A stretch of DNA of 64,000 nucleotides. Origin: Actinomarinicola tropica. Lineage in GTDB: Bacteria > Actinomycetota > Acidimicrobiia > Acidimicrobiales > SKKL01. The DNA is taken from positions 1,279,189 to 1,343,188 of the forward strand of contig NZ_CP045851.1 in NCBI RefSeq assembly GCF_009650215.1, in the 5' to 3' direction. The notes beneath the pieces were generated by a model. The model did not search any database, was not told the origin of the DNA, and worked only from the letters and a program-made list of their open reading frames with translations. Below, one piece after another: positions 41,871 through 51,372 of this stretch. A program made the translations under genes and the position numbers. Position 1 is the first letter of the stretch; every line of letters starts with the position of its first letter.

Positions 41871-42725
41871 ATGCCCATCAACCCGGACGCTGTCGGCTCC
41901 AAGGGTGAGCCGGGTCGGCGCAGCTGGAACAGCAAGGACGCACTGCTCTACGCGGTGAGCGTCGGCGCCGGCAGCCTCGACCCGGTCACCCAGGAGCTCG
42001 AGTTCACGACCGAGAACACCAAGGGCGTGCAGCAGCGCGTCCTGCCCACCATGGCCGTGGTCCTCGGCGCCGGTCGCGGCGCCATGGGCAAGGTCGGGAC
42101 CTTCAACCCGGCCATGCTCGTCCACGGCGAGCAGGCGATCACCTTGCACCGCGAGATCCCCGTCGAGGGCGAGCTCGAGGCCGAGAGCGAGATCGTCGGC
42201 ATCTACGACAAGGGGAAGGGCGCGGTCATCGTGACCGAGTCCCACTCCAAGCTGGTCGACACCGACGAGCCGCTGTTCAGCACCCGCTCGTCGGTGTTCA
42301 TCAGCGGCGAGGGCGGCTTCGGCGGCGATCGGGGCCCGTCGGGCCCCACGAACGTCCCGCCCGAGCGGGCGCCGGACCACGAGGTCACCTACTCGACCCG
42401 GCCCGACCAGGCGCTCACGTACCGCCTGAACGGCGACCGCAACCCGCTGCACTCGGACAAGCAGTTCTCCGACATCGGCGGGTTCCCGAAGCCGATCCTG
42501 CACGGGCTGTGCACCTACGGCTTCACGGGTCGGGCGCTGCTCCACTCGCTCTGCGACGGCGATCCCGCCCGGTTCCGGCACATGGAGGGGCGCTTCGCCT
42601 CGCCGGTGCTGCCAGGCGACGACCTCACGGTCCGCATGTGGCGGACCGGTGACGGCGAGGCCCTGTTCACCACCTCGGTGGGGGACAAGACGGTCATCAG
42701 CGGCGGGCTCTGCCGCTTCGACTGA
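41871..42725 (+). CDS. MaoC-type (R)-specific enoyl-CoA hydratase 2, double hot-dog
   Basis: A 284-residue two-domain hot-dog protein. The N-terminal half is a degenerate hot-dog (LLYAVSVGAG, AMGKVGTFNPAMLVHGEQ). The C-terminal half carries the hydratase 2 motif YRLNGDRNPLHSDKQFSDIGG followed by FPKPILHGLCTYGFTGRAL, with Asp and His catalytic positions in NGDRNPLH. Length matches the hydratase part of peroxisomal multifunctional enzyme 2. It sits directly after the SDR gene on the same strand, so the two reproduce MFE-2 activities as separate proteins. A strong hairpin follows. It belongs to CoA-ester degradation; the substrate is not visible. Confidence 0.92.
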   Translation: MPINPDAVGSKGEPGRRSWNSKDALLYAVSVGAGSLDPVTQELEFTTENTKGVQQRVLPTMAVVLGAGRGAMGKVGTFNPAMLVHGEQAITLHREIPVEGELEAESEIVGIYDKGKGAVIVTESHSKLVDTDEPLFSTRSSVFISGEGGFGGDRGPSGPTNVPPERAPDHEVTYSTRPDQALTYRLNGDRNPLHSDKQFSDIGGFPKPILHGLCTYGFTGRALLHSLCDGDPARFRHMEGRFASPVLPGDDLTVRMWRTGDGEALFTTSVGDKTVISGGLCRFD

Positions 42726-42738
42726 GACCTGCTCCGTC

Positions 42739-42776
42739 GGCGGGTCGGCCCGGGCTGCGGTCCGGGCCGACCCGCC
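42739..42776 (+). terminator. Strong terminator hairpin
   Basis: A perfect 15-bp stem (GGCGGGTCGGCCCGG and its complement) encloses an 8-base loop, 13 bases after the MaoC stop. There is no T-run. It should end the SDR/MaoC transcript before the DUF427 gene. Confidence 0.8.
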
Positions 42777-42814
42777 GGTGGAATCCTCCTCGGGTCCGCG
42801 GCGTTGTCGCGACC

Positions 42815-43174
42815 ATGAGCTCAGGTCACACCGTCACGATCGCCCCCGCCGACGCCCACGTGGAGGTGCGTCTGGGCGATGTCGTCCTCGCCGACAGCCG
42901 CCGCGCGCTGCGCCTGGACGAGACCGGGCTCCCGCCCCGGTACTACGTCCCGAAGGACGACGTCCGGATGGACCTGCTCGAGCCCACGACGTTCCACACG
43001 ACGTGCCCGTTCAAGGGCCAGGCGTCCTACTGGTCGGTCGAGGTCGCCGGCACGCGCCACGACGGCCTGGCCTGGGCCTACGAGACGCCCATCGACGGCG
43101 CGACCGACATCGCCGGCCACCTGTCGTTCTACCCCGACCGCGCCGAGGTGCGGGTCGACGGCGACGCGATCTAG
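42815..43174 (+). CDS. DUF427 protein
   Basis: A 119-residue beta-rich protein of the DUF427 family. The typical segments are VEVRLGDVVLADSRRALRLDET, PPRYYVPKDDVRM, TTCPFKGQASYWSV and WAYETPI followed by GHLSFYP. The family folds as a small sheet cage. Its function is not established; members often sit near thioredoxin-fold or redox genes and use the Cys in TTCPFKG. It is a single gene between a terminator and the Rieske gene, and no ribosome site is obvious before its ATG. Confident family, unknown role. Confidence 0.85.
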   Translation: MSSGHTVTIAPADAHVEVRLGDVVLADSRRALRLDETGLPPRYYVPKDDVRMDLLEPTTFHTTCPFKGQASYWSVEVAGTRHDGLAWAYETPIDGATDIAGHLSFYPDRAEVRVDGDAI

Positions 43175-43199
43175 CGGGTCCGGTCTCTTGCCGGGCCGC

Positions 43200-43205
43200 T
43201 ACGGT
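43200..43205 (+). promoter_or_regulatory. TACGGT -10 hexamer of the Rieske gene
   Basis: TACGGT ends 7 bases before the ATG of the frameshifted gene, so its promoter looks intact. Confidence 0.55.
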
Positions 43206-43212
43206 CCGGGCG

Positions 43213-44240
43213 ATGGATCTCCCGAGGGGTCTTCCGCCGCGGCTCTACGTCGACGACGAGGTGTTCGCCGCCGAGCGCGAGCGGATCTTCGGCGGATCGT
43301 GGCTCCCGGTGTGCCGGACCGAGGACGTCGCTCGTCCCGGCGACTACGTGGCCCGTGAGGTCGGCGGCGAGCCCGTCGTCGTCGCCCAGCGCGCGACGGT
43401 GGGCTCACCGCGCTCGCCAGCGTGTGTCGCCACCGCAACATGGTCCTGCTGAGCGGGACCGGCAACGCCGCGGCGATCCGGTGCCCGTACCACCTCTGGA
43501 CCTACTCGTGGGACGGCAGCCTCGTCGCGGCGCCGCAGACGGCAGGGCTCGACGGGTTCGACCGGTCGGAGGTCTGCCTGCCGCGCCTGGCCGTCGAGAC
43601 CTGGCAGGGCTTCGTTCTCGTCAACACCGACCTCGACGCCGAGCCGCTCGCCCCGCAGCTCGTCGGCCTGGACGAACGGCTCGCGGGGCTCCGGATCGAC
43701 GAGATGGTCCGCGTCGGCGCCATCGAGTGGGACCAGCCCTGGAACTGGAAGACCACGTTCGAGAACTACGCCGAGTCCTACCACCACCAAGGCGTGCACC
43801 CCGACACCCTCCAACCGATCTTCCCCGGGGAGCGCTCCCTGCCCGCGACCGGGGGCGACGCGCCGTGGCTGGCGCTCGACCACGAGTCCACGGTCGAGGG
43901 GGTCGAGCCCATCCTCGTGCTGGCCGTGTTCCCGCTCCTGTGGCCGACCGTCGTGCGGCCCGACTCGATGGTCTGGCTGCGGATCGAGCCCCACGGACCG
44001 GCACGGTCCACACTCACCACCGAGGTGTTCGTGCTCCCCGAGCTCGCCGACGACGAGGAGGTCGTGGCCGGCCACCTCGAGGCCACCCGTGCCGTGAACG
44101 CCCAGGACGAGGTGCCGAACCGGGGTGTGGCCGCCGGCCTCGCGAGCCGCTACGCCACGACGCCGGTCCTGCATCCGCTCGAGGCGGGCATCGACCACTT
44201 CACCCGCTGGTACCTCCAGCGCATGGGAGCCGACGCGTGA
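43213..44240 (+). pseudogene. Rieske 2Fe-2S oxygenase alpha subunit, frameshifted
   Basis: Two reading frames together make one ring-hydroxylating oxygenase. Frame 1 starts at the ATG after a TACGGT hexamer and gives the N-terminus (LPPRLYVDDEVFAAERERIFGGSW and CRTEDVARPGDYVARE). After EPVVVAQR it runs out of homology and stops at 43452. The C-terminal frame, displaced by +2, continues from GGLTALASVCRHRNM and holds the Rieske ligands (CRH and CPYH) and the iron site NYAESYHHQGVHPD. The break lies in the GCGCGCG run at 43389-43395: one missing or two extra bases restore the frame. Both halves have gene-like composition, so the lesion is recent or a sequence error. The intact protein would be about 340 residues. 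Its substrate is unknown and no reductase is adjacent. Confidence 0.82.
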
Positions 44241-44328
44241 CGGTTCCGCAGGATGAGAACCGCCGCCGGCTTCCGTCGCTGCCTCATCCACCGGAGGTGC
44301 CCGATCCCGGAGAACACCGCGTGGCGGC

Positions 44329-44988
44329 CTAGAAGAGGCGCAGCTCGTTCGACTCGATGCCGCGCAGCTCGTCGTAGTCGACCTCGACGCAGGTGATCCC
44401 GCGCGTCGCGGCGAGCGTGCGCGCCTGGGGCTTGATCACCTGGGCGACGAACATGCCCTGGACGTCGGCCATCGCCGGGTCGCTGCGCAGCAGCGTCAGG
44501 TAGCGGGTCAGCTGCTCGACACCGTCGATCTCGCCGCGGCGCTTCACCTCGATCGCGACGAGACGGCCGTCGGCGTCGCGGCACATGAGGTCGACCGGCC
44601 CGATGTCGGTGGGGTACTCGCGCCGGACGAGCGACAGACCCTCGGCGAGCGTGCCGGTGTTGGCGGCGAGGAGCTCCTGGAGGTGCGCCTCCACGCCGTC
44701 CTTCGAGAGCCCCGGGTCGACCCCCATCTCGTGGCTCGAGTCCGAGAGCACCTCGTGCAGCGTGATCGTGAGCTGCTCGCCCTTCGGGTTGACGACCGTC
44801 CACTCGCCGTCGCCCTCCACGAGGCGGTTCGGGGCGTTCATCCAGTTGAGCGGCTTGTAGGCGCCGCCGTCGGCGTGGATGGCGACGCAGCCGTCCGCCT
44901 TCACCATGATGAGGCGCACGGCTTCGGGGAGGTGGGCGGTGAGGCGTCCGGCGTAGTCGACGGAGCAGCGGGCGATCACGAGGCGCAT
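44329..44988 (-). CDS. nucS: Endonuclease NucS/EndoMS
   Basis: A 219-residue mismatch-specific endonuclease, the core of the MutS/MutL-independent mismatch repair of actinobacteria and archaea. The N-terminal dimerisation and DNA-binding half carries [13 protein letters not shown]. The C-terminal nuclease half shows [22 protein letters not shown] (Asp, Glu and Lys of the PD-ExK type) and QLTRYL (Gln-x-x-x-Tyr). The protein ends in LRLF, which fits the usual C-terminal sliding-clamp contact. A TACGGT hexamer lies 9 bases before the ATG. It stands 53 bases after the aarF stop on the same strand but with its own promoter. The function is well founded. Confidence 0.93.
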   Translation of the reverse strand: MRLVIARCSVDYAGRLTAHLPEAVRLIMVKADGCVAIHADGGAYKPLNWMNAPNRLVEGDGEWTVVNPKGEQLTITLHEVLSDSSHEMGVDPGLSKDGVEAHLQELLAANTGTLAEGLSLVRREYPTDIGPVDLMCRDADGRLVAIEVKRRGEIDGVEQLTRYLTLLRSDPAMADVQGMFVAQVIKPQARTLAATRGITCVEVDYDELRGIESNELRLF

Positions 44989-44997
44989 CGTCGGAGC

Positions 44998-45003
44998 ACC
45001 GTA
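44998..45003 (-). promoter_or_regulatory. TACGGT -10 hexamer of nucS
   Basis: TACGGT ends 9 bases before the nucS ATG, giving it its own promoter after the aarF gene. Confidence 0.5.
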
Positions 45004-45040
45004 GCGGCCAGGCGCCGGGGGCCCGCGACGCCCCGCGCCG

Positions 45041-46636
45041 CTACTTCAGGTCGGCGCCGCGCTTGCGGAAGCGCTCCCGGATGAGCTCGCGCCGGGCCTG
45101 GAGGTCGCGGTAGGTGAGGCTCTCCGCGACGGACGGATCGACGCCGAAGCTGGCCTTGACCCCGCTGAGGTCGAGCTCCACCGAGCGGGGATCGACGCCG
45201 ATGTCCTTCGCGATCGTCTCGCCGTGGCGGGTCGTGAAGTACATGGCGATCTGGGTGATCTCGGCGAAGAGGTCGAGGTCGGGAGCGAGGCGGGCGATGG
45301 CGCCGTCGAGGAAGACCATGTTCTTCACGAAGAGCATGAGCTCCTTCGGCATCCGGGCGCCGTAGCCGAGCAGGGCCTTCACCACGTCCTGGATCTCGGA
45401 GATGAGCTCGTCGGGGGTGAGTGCCGTCGGGTCGAGCGGCGGGCGGTCGAGGCCGAGGTCGACGACGACGGCGTCGAGGTCGGTGTCGGGCGGCAGGGCA
45501 CCGAGGTCCCGCAGGGCGGCGAGCTGGCCCTTGATGTCGTTGACGCTCGCGGTGAGGAGCAGCCGCAGGAACGCCAGCCGGCGTGGCTCGCTGAGGCGGC
45601 CCGTGATGCCGAAGTCGAGCAGCGCGGTGCGACCGTCGCGCATCACGAACAGGTTCCCGCCGTGGAGGTCGCCGTGGAAGATGCCGTGCAGCATCGCCCC
45701 CTCCATGAAGCCGATCATGCCGGTGCGGATGATCGCCTCGGTCTGGAGCCCGGCGGCGTGCATGCCGGCGACGTCGTCGAACGCGAACCCCTCGAGGCGC
45801 TCCATGACGAGGACCCGACGGGTGACCATCGTCGGGTGCGGGCGGGGGATGACGTAGCCGCGCTGGTCGAGCGCCGCGAAGGTCCGCGCGACGTCGAGCA
45901 TGTTCTCGGCCTCGACGCGGAAGTCGAGCTCCTCGGTGATCGTCTCGGCGAACACCTCCACGAGGGCAGGCGGGTTGGCGAGGGCGGTGACCGGGATGCG
46001 CCCGACGAGGAAGGGCGCCAGCCAGGCCATCACCTCGATGTCGCGGTGCACGAGGTGGGCGACCGTGGGTCGCTGCACCTTGACGACGACCTCCTCGCCC
46101 GTGTGGAGGCGAGCGGTGTGGACCTGGGCGATCGACGCGGCGGCGAGCGGCTCGGGGTCGAAGCGGGCGAACAGGACGTCGAGGGGCGCGCCGAGGTCCT
46201 CCTCGACGACGCGCCGGACGTCGTCGTAGGGCTCGGGTGGGACCCGGTCGCGGCACTTCTTGAACTCGTCGACGAGCTCGTTCGGGAACAGGCCCTCACC
46301 CGAGGAGATGATCTGGGCCAGCTTGATGAAGGTGGGACCGAGCTCCTCGATCGCGATGCGCATGCGCCGGGAGAGCCCGGCACGCGAGCGGGATCGGTCG
46401 CCGCTGCGCTTCTCGACGAGCCGCCAGCCGATGAGGGCGCGGCCGAGGTGGAGGACGACGACGGCGAGCCGGCGCAGGGGCGGCACCTGCCGGGGGCTGA
46501 TCAGCCGGGGGAGCTCGCGGCGGACGACGGCACGTGCGGTGGGGACGGCCCGGCGCCACGGCATGTCGTCGGGCACGACCGTCCACGGCGCGTCGTCGGA
46601 GAAGGAACCGATCCCGAGGTCGGCGGGCGATCGCAC
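45041..46636 (-). CDS. AarF/UbiB/ABC1-family atypical kinase
   Basis: A 531-residue ABC1 protein kinase-like ATPase. Signature segments are [22 protein letters not shown] (family form KxGQ at the start is KLAQ here), [11 protein letters not shown], the ATP-binding [20 protein letters not shown] and LLDFGITG with the Mg-binding Asp. A C-terminal hydrophobic region ([13 protein letters not shown] onward) is usual. These proteins support ubiquinone or menaquinone synthesis or lipid homeostasis at the membrane. The GTG start is 4 bases after the CysQ-like stop, so the gene is in one transcript with cysQ and ettA. The specific role is unknown. Confidence 0.88.
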   Translation of the reverse strand: MRSPADLGIGSFSDDAPWTVVPDDMPWRRAVPTARAVVRRELPRLISPRQVPPLRRLAVVVLHLGRALIGWRLVEKRSGDRSRSRAGLSRRMRIAIEELGPTFIKLAQIISSGEGLFPNELVDEFKKCRDRVPPEPYDDVRRVVEEDLGAPLDVLFARFDPEPLAAASIAQVHTARLHTGEEVVVKVQRPTVAHLVHRDIEVMAWLAPFLVGRIPVTALANPPALVEVFAETITEELDFRVEAENMLDVARTFAALDQRGYVIPRPHPTMVTRRVLVMERLEGFAFDDVAGMHAAGLQTEAIIRTGMIGFMEGAMLHGIFHGDLHGGNLFVMRDGRTALLDFGITGRLSEPRRLAFLRLLLTASVNDIKGQLAALRDLGALPPDTDLDAVVVDLGLDRPPLDPTALTPDELISEIQDVVKALLGYGARMPKELMLFVKNMVFLDGAIARLAPDLDLFAEITQIAMYFTTRHGETIAKDIGVDPRSVELDLSGVKASFGVDPSVAESLTYRDLQARRELIRERFRKRGADLK

Positions 46637-46640
46637 GGCG

Positions 46641-47450
46641 CTATGCCCACATCTCGGCTTCGTCGTCCTCGATCGAGGTGCCGACGCGCGCCCGGACGAG
46701 CTCGATGATGCGCTCGGCGTGCTCGGGTCGGCAGATGAGGAGGTCGGGGAGCCACGGGTCCGGCCGGTTGTAGCGCAGCGGGCTGCCGTCGATGCGCGAG
46801 ACGTGGAGCCCGGCGGCCGCGGCGACCGCCACGGGGGCGCAGGAGTCCCACTCGTACTGGCCGCCGGCGTGGGCGTAGATCTCGGCCTCGCCCCGGACGA
46901 CGGCCATCGCCTTGGCCCCGGCCGACCCGAGCGGCACGAGCTGCCCGCCGAGGTCGTCGGCGATCACGTGGCAGATCATCGCCGGGCGGCTCCGGCTGAC
47001 GACGAGGCGCGGACCGTGCGCGGGAGCGGGCGGCAGGGTCGGCGCAGGGTGGGTCGACAACGTCGTCGCGAGGGCCGGGAGCGCCACGGCGCCGGCGACC
47101 GGGGCGTGGTCGACGACGAGGGCGACGTGGACCGCGAAGTCGTGGCGGAGCTCGCCGTACTCGCGGGTGCCGTCGAGCGGATCGACGATCCAGGTGCGCT
47201 CGGCGGTGAGCCGCGAGGCGTGGTCGCGCCCTTCCTCCGACAGCACGGCGTCGCCGGGGGCGAGCTCGGTGAGGGCGTCCATGATGAGCTCGTGGGCGCG
47301 GCGGTCGCCTTCCTGCTCGATCGCCCAGCGCGGCGCGCCGGCATCCACCAGCTCGGCGCGCAACGCGGTGAGGAGCTCGCCGGCGGCGGTCGCCACCTGC
47401 GCCGCGATGGCGTGGTCGTCGAGCTCCTCGCTCGGCGCGTCGGAGGGCAC
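46641..47450 (-). CDS. cysQ: Inositol monophosphatase-family, CysQ-like 3'(2'),5'-bisphosphate nucleotidase
   Basis: A 269-residue Li-sensitive phosphatase-fold protein. Metal and catalytic motifs are [38 protein letters not shown] (DPLDGT), and [18 protein letters not shown] (WDSCAP). The [11 protein letters not shown] context and the absence of inositol-type features fit CysQ, which removes the 3'-phosphate of PAP in sulfate assimilation and in detoxification. A GTG start 8 bases after the ettA stop is used. It forms an operon with ettA upstream and an AarF kinase downstream. A broader inositol phosphatase activity cannot be excluded. Confidence 0.82.
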   Translation of the reverse strand: MPSDAPSEELDDHAIAAQVATAAGELLTALRAELVDAGAPRWAIEQEGDRRAHELIMDALTELAPGDAVLSEEGRDHASRLTAERTWIVDPLDGTREYGELRHDFAVHVALVVDHAPVAGAVALPALATTLSTHPAPTLPPAPAHGPRLVVSRSRPAMICHVIADDLGGQLVPLGSAGAKAMAVVRGEAEIYAHAGGQYEWDSCAPVAVAAAAGLHVSRIDGSPLRYNRPDPWLPDLLICRPEHAERIIELVRARVGTSIEDDEAEMWA

Positions 47451-47458
47451 GGTTCCGG

Positions 47459-49138
<1,680 letters not shown>

Positions 49139-49145
49139 CGACTCG

Positions 49146-49151
49146 ACACTA
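49146..49151 (-). promoter_or_regulatory. TAGTGT -10 hexamer of ettA
   Basis: TAGTGT ends 7 bases before the ettA ATG and rules out the longer upstream frame. Confidence 0.6.
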
Positions 49152-49188
49152 CCGGGCGGTCCGCGCGTCCCACCCCGGCCCGGACGCG

Positions 49189-49219
49189 GCGATGCCCCGG
49201 CGTGGTGCCGGGGCATCGC
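49189..49219 (-). terminator. Terminator hairpin after the NYN/S1 gene
   Basis: A perfect 13-bp stem (GCGATGCCCCGGC and its complement) around a 5-base loop lies 17 bases downstream of the NYN/S1 gene stop and upstream of ettA. It separates the two minus-strand units. Confidence 0.75.
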
Positions 49220-49236
49220 GCATCAGGAGCGTGGGC

Positions 49237-50652
49237 TCAGCGTCGAGCGGGCGCCTTCTTGGCGGGGGCCTTCTTCGCGGGGGCCTTCTTGGCCGGTGCC
49301 TTCTTCGCGGGCGCCTTCTTGGCCGGTGCCTTCTTGGCGGGCGCCTTCTTGGCCGGTGCCTTCTTGGCGGGCGCCTTCTTGGCCGGTGCCTTCTTGGCCG
49401 GTGCCTTCTTGGCGGGCGCCTTCTTGGCCGGTGCCTTCTTCGCGGGCGCCTTCTTGGCCGGTGCCTTCTTGGCCGGTGCCTTCTTCGCGGGCGCCTTCTT
49501 GGCCGGTGCCTTCTTGGCCGGTGCCTTCTTCGCCGCAGCCTTCGCGGGGGCCTTCTTGGCCGGTGCCTTCTTCGCTGCCGTCTTCTTGGTTGCCACGGGT
49601 GTGGTTCTCCTTGTCCGGGATGTGGTGGTCGCCGGCTCGTTCGACGCGAGTTGGTCTCCTGCCGGGCTGGGTGCTGCACCGGCGTCGTCGACGCCGTCCT
49701 CCTCCTGCTCGGGTTCCGCCGTCGCGAAGCCGGGCAGGGCGAGATCGATGCCGCGTCGCGGCGTGTCGAAGGATTGGACCACGAAGGTTCGCGACTCGCC
49801 AAGGGTGAGCACGTCACGGGCGCGGCGCGGCGCGGGGTCGTCCATGGCCTTCAGCGGGATGTAGCACTGCGCGTCGCCGATCGTGACGTACGCACCGTGC
49901 GACGAGAACCGGTCCACGACGCCGTCGACCTCGGAGCCCAGGGGGTGCTCGGCGATGAACTCGATGAAGACCATCGGAGCGTTGAGCGGCTCGGTGCTGC
50001 CCCCACGCTTGCGGCGGCGGCCGGAGTCGGTTGCGGTCGACTTCTGCTCGGAGGAGGTGTCGTCGGTTGGCGCCGGTGCAGGTGCCGCGGCACGCGAGCC
50101 CCGACTGCGCTTGGCGGGAGCCTTGGTGTCCGCGTCGTCCTTCGCAGGTGCCTTCTTGGCCCTCCGCCGGCTCGGGGCGGGGGAGGTGCCGGCACCCTGC
50201 TTCGCGTCCTTGATCGACTTGCGGCTCGCCGGACCACGGACGGGCGTGCGGGGGAGGAACACCCAACCGACGTGCTCGACCGGCTTGCCGCCCACCAACC
50301 GGCCCTCGTCGAACAGCCACCCGTACTGGCCGTGGAACTCCTGGAAGGAGTCGTTGGAGAGGACGGTGGCGTCGGCTCGGTCGGCGATGAGCAGCACGAA
50401 GGCGTCGCCGCGGCCGATGGCGCCTGCGGGCGGCGACACGATCTCGCCCGCGAGCACGGCCTCCTCGTAGCGCTGCCGCTCGCTCGCGTCGATGCGGTGA
50501 CCGAAGGTCGCGTCGACGACCACGGTGACGACGTCGTGGGGGTGCTGGGCGAGGAACGCGCGGACCGCGTCGTCGAGCTGCTGGAGGCTCGGCGCGGTGC
50601 GTCCCTCGGTCGCGATGTTGGAGCCGTCGACGACGACGTGGTGGGCACTCAT
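49237..50652 (-). CDS. NYN ribonuclease-like protein with S1 domain and KKAPA repeat tail
   Basis: A 471-residue three-part protein. Residues 1-150 form a Zc3h12a-like NYN domain with acidic metal residues in [24 protein letters not shown] and [16 protein letters not shown]. Between 150 and 215 is a charged Ala/Lys/Pro linker. Around 225-320 is an S1-like RNA-binding barrel ([28 protein letters not shown]). From about 350 the tail is made of KKAPA pentapeptides (21 copies, 19 of them unbroken), ending in KKAPARR, like a histone H1 or nucleic-acid-coating tail. NYN domains cut RNA with a metal; together with S1 this suggests an RNA-degrading or RNA-binding enzyme tethered by its basic tail. 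Target and activity are unknown. It has its own unit ahead of ettA. Confidence 0.85.
   Translation of the reverse strand: MSAHHVVVDGSNIATEGRTAPSLQQLDDAVRAFLAQHPHDVVTVVVDATFGHRIDASERQRYEEAVLAGEIVSPPAGAIGRGDAFVLLIADRADATVLSNDSFQEFHGQYGWLFDEGRLVGGKPVEHVGWVFLPRTPVRGPASRKSIKDAKQGAGTSPAPSRRRAKKAPAKDDADTKAPAKRSRGSRAAAPAPAPTDDTSSEQKSTATDSGRRRKRGGSTEPLNAPMVFIEFIAEHPLGSEVDGVVDRFSSHGAYVTIGDAQCYIPLKAMDDPAPRRARDVLTLGESRTFVVQSFDTPRRGIDLALPGFATAEPEQEEDGVDDAGAAPSPAGDQLASNEPATTTSRTRRTTPVATKKTAAKKAPAKKAPAKAAAKKAPAKKAPAKKAPAKKAPAKKAPAKKAPAKKAPAKKAPAKKAPAKKAPAKKAPAKKAPAKKAPAKKAPAKKAPAKKAPAKKAPAKKAPAKKAPARR
49250..49578. repeat. 15-bp tandem array encoding KKAPA units
   Basis: About 21 copies of a 15-base unit (gccttcttggccggt and close variants on this strand) encode the basic tail of the NYN/S1 protein. 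The unit is a multiple of three, so copy changes stay in frame. Two interruptions near its right end encode KAA and KKT. Copy number may vary between strains and be misassembled. Confidence 0.9.
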
Positions 50653-50711
50653 CTCGCAGACAGTCAAGCAGTTCCCGGTGGCACCGCTGCGGACCCACCG
50701 CGTGCGATGCC

Positions 50712-50717
50712 TACGAT
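50712..50717 (+). promoter_or_regulatory. TACGAT -10 hexamer of the HAD hydrolase
   Basis: TACGAT ends 6 bases before the ATG, with no Shine-Dalgarno sequence. Confidence 0.6.
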
Positions 50718-50723
50718 CGCCCG

Positions 50724-51368
50724 ATGATCCGTGCAGCGCTCTTCGACTTCGGTGGCGTCATCCTGTCCAGTCCGTTCGAGGCGTTCGACCGCTACGAGCG
50801 GGAGAACGGGCTCCCCGAGGGGTTGATCCGGACGTTGAACGCGACCAACCCTGACGACAACGCCTGGGCGAAGCTGGAGCGCAGCCAAGTCGACCTCGGT
50901 CAGTTCGCCGAGCTCTTCGAGGCGGAGGCTCGCGCCGTCGGGTACGAGGTCGACGGGCGCGCGGTCCTGGGGCTGCTCGGTGGCACGGTCCGACCGGAGA
51001 TGGTCGAGGCGCTGCGCCGCTGCAAGGAGCGGTTGCTCACCGGGTTGCTCACGAACAACTTCGTCAGCGGCGCGGCTCGCGACGCCGCCGAGGATCCCAC
51101 CGGACGTACGGCGCAGATCGCCGAGATCATGGGCATGTTCGACGCGATCGTCGAGTCGTCGAAGGTCGGGGTCCGCAAGCCGGACCCGCGCTTCTACGAG
51201 ATGGCGTGCGAGATGCTCGGCATCGAGCCGTCGGAGGCCGTGTTCCTCGACGACCTCGGGATCAACCTGAAGCCGGCCCGGGCGCTCGGCATGACGACGA
51301 TCAAGGTCGTCGACCCCGACGCCGCGATCCGCGAGCTCGAGGCCGCGGTGGGCTTCCCTCTCCGCTGA
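50724..51368 (+). CDS. HAD-superfamily hydrolase (epoxide-hydrolase N-terminal-like)
   Basis: A 214-residue HAD phosphatase-fold protein. Its motifs are [12 protein letters not shown], where the usual DxD reads DFG so the second catalytic Asp is replaced by Gly, [22 protein letters not shown] (Lys motif 3) and [14 protein letters not shown] (motif 4). The missing second Asp of DxD is typical of the HAD-like domain of mammalian soluble epoxide hydrolase and of haloacid-type members, and may mean weak or altered phosphatase activity. A TACGAT hexamer lies 6 bases before the ATG. It converges on kgd with 4 bases between stops. The substrate is unknown. Confidence 0.85.
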   Translation: MIRAALFDFGGVILSSPFEAFDRYERENGLPEGLIRTLNATNPDDNAWAKLERSQVDLGQFAELFEAEARAVGYEVDGRAVLGLLGGTVRPEMVEALRRCKERLLTGLLTNNFVSGAARDAAEDPTGRTAQIAEIMGMFDAIVESSKVGVRKPDPRFYEMACEMLGIEPSEAVFLDDLGINLKPARALGMTTIKVVDPDAAIRELEAAVGFPLR

Positions 51369-51372
51369 GGAC

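Noticed and set aside
38993-41935. Upstream extension of the FAD enzyme frame to 1390 codons
   Set aside because: It runs out of frame through VanW and antisense to the SDR gene. The dinucleotide motif begins right at the ATG in the ATGA overlap.
43422-44240. The C-terminal Rieske frame as an independent gene
   Set aside because: It would begin inside the iron-sulfur motif and lacks the N-terminal part, which is present just upstream in another frame.
44241-44328. Weak hairpin (CGGTTC...GAACCG) between the Rieske gene and nucS
   Set aside because: Only 6 bp of stem with an 8-base loop; too weak to call a terminator.
49250-49578. CRISPR-like short repeat array
   Set aside because: The 15-base units are contiguous with no spacers, no leader and no cas genes, and they encode a protein tail.
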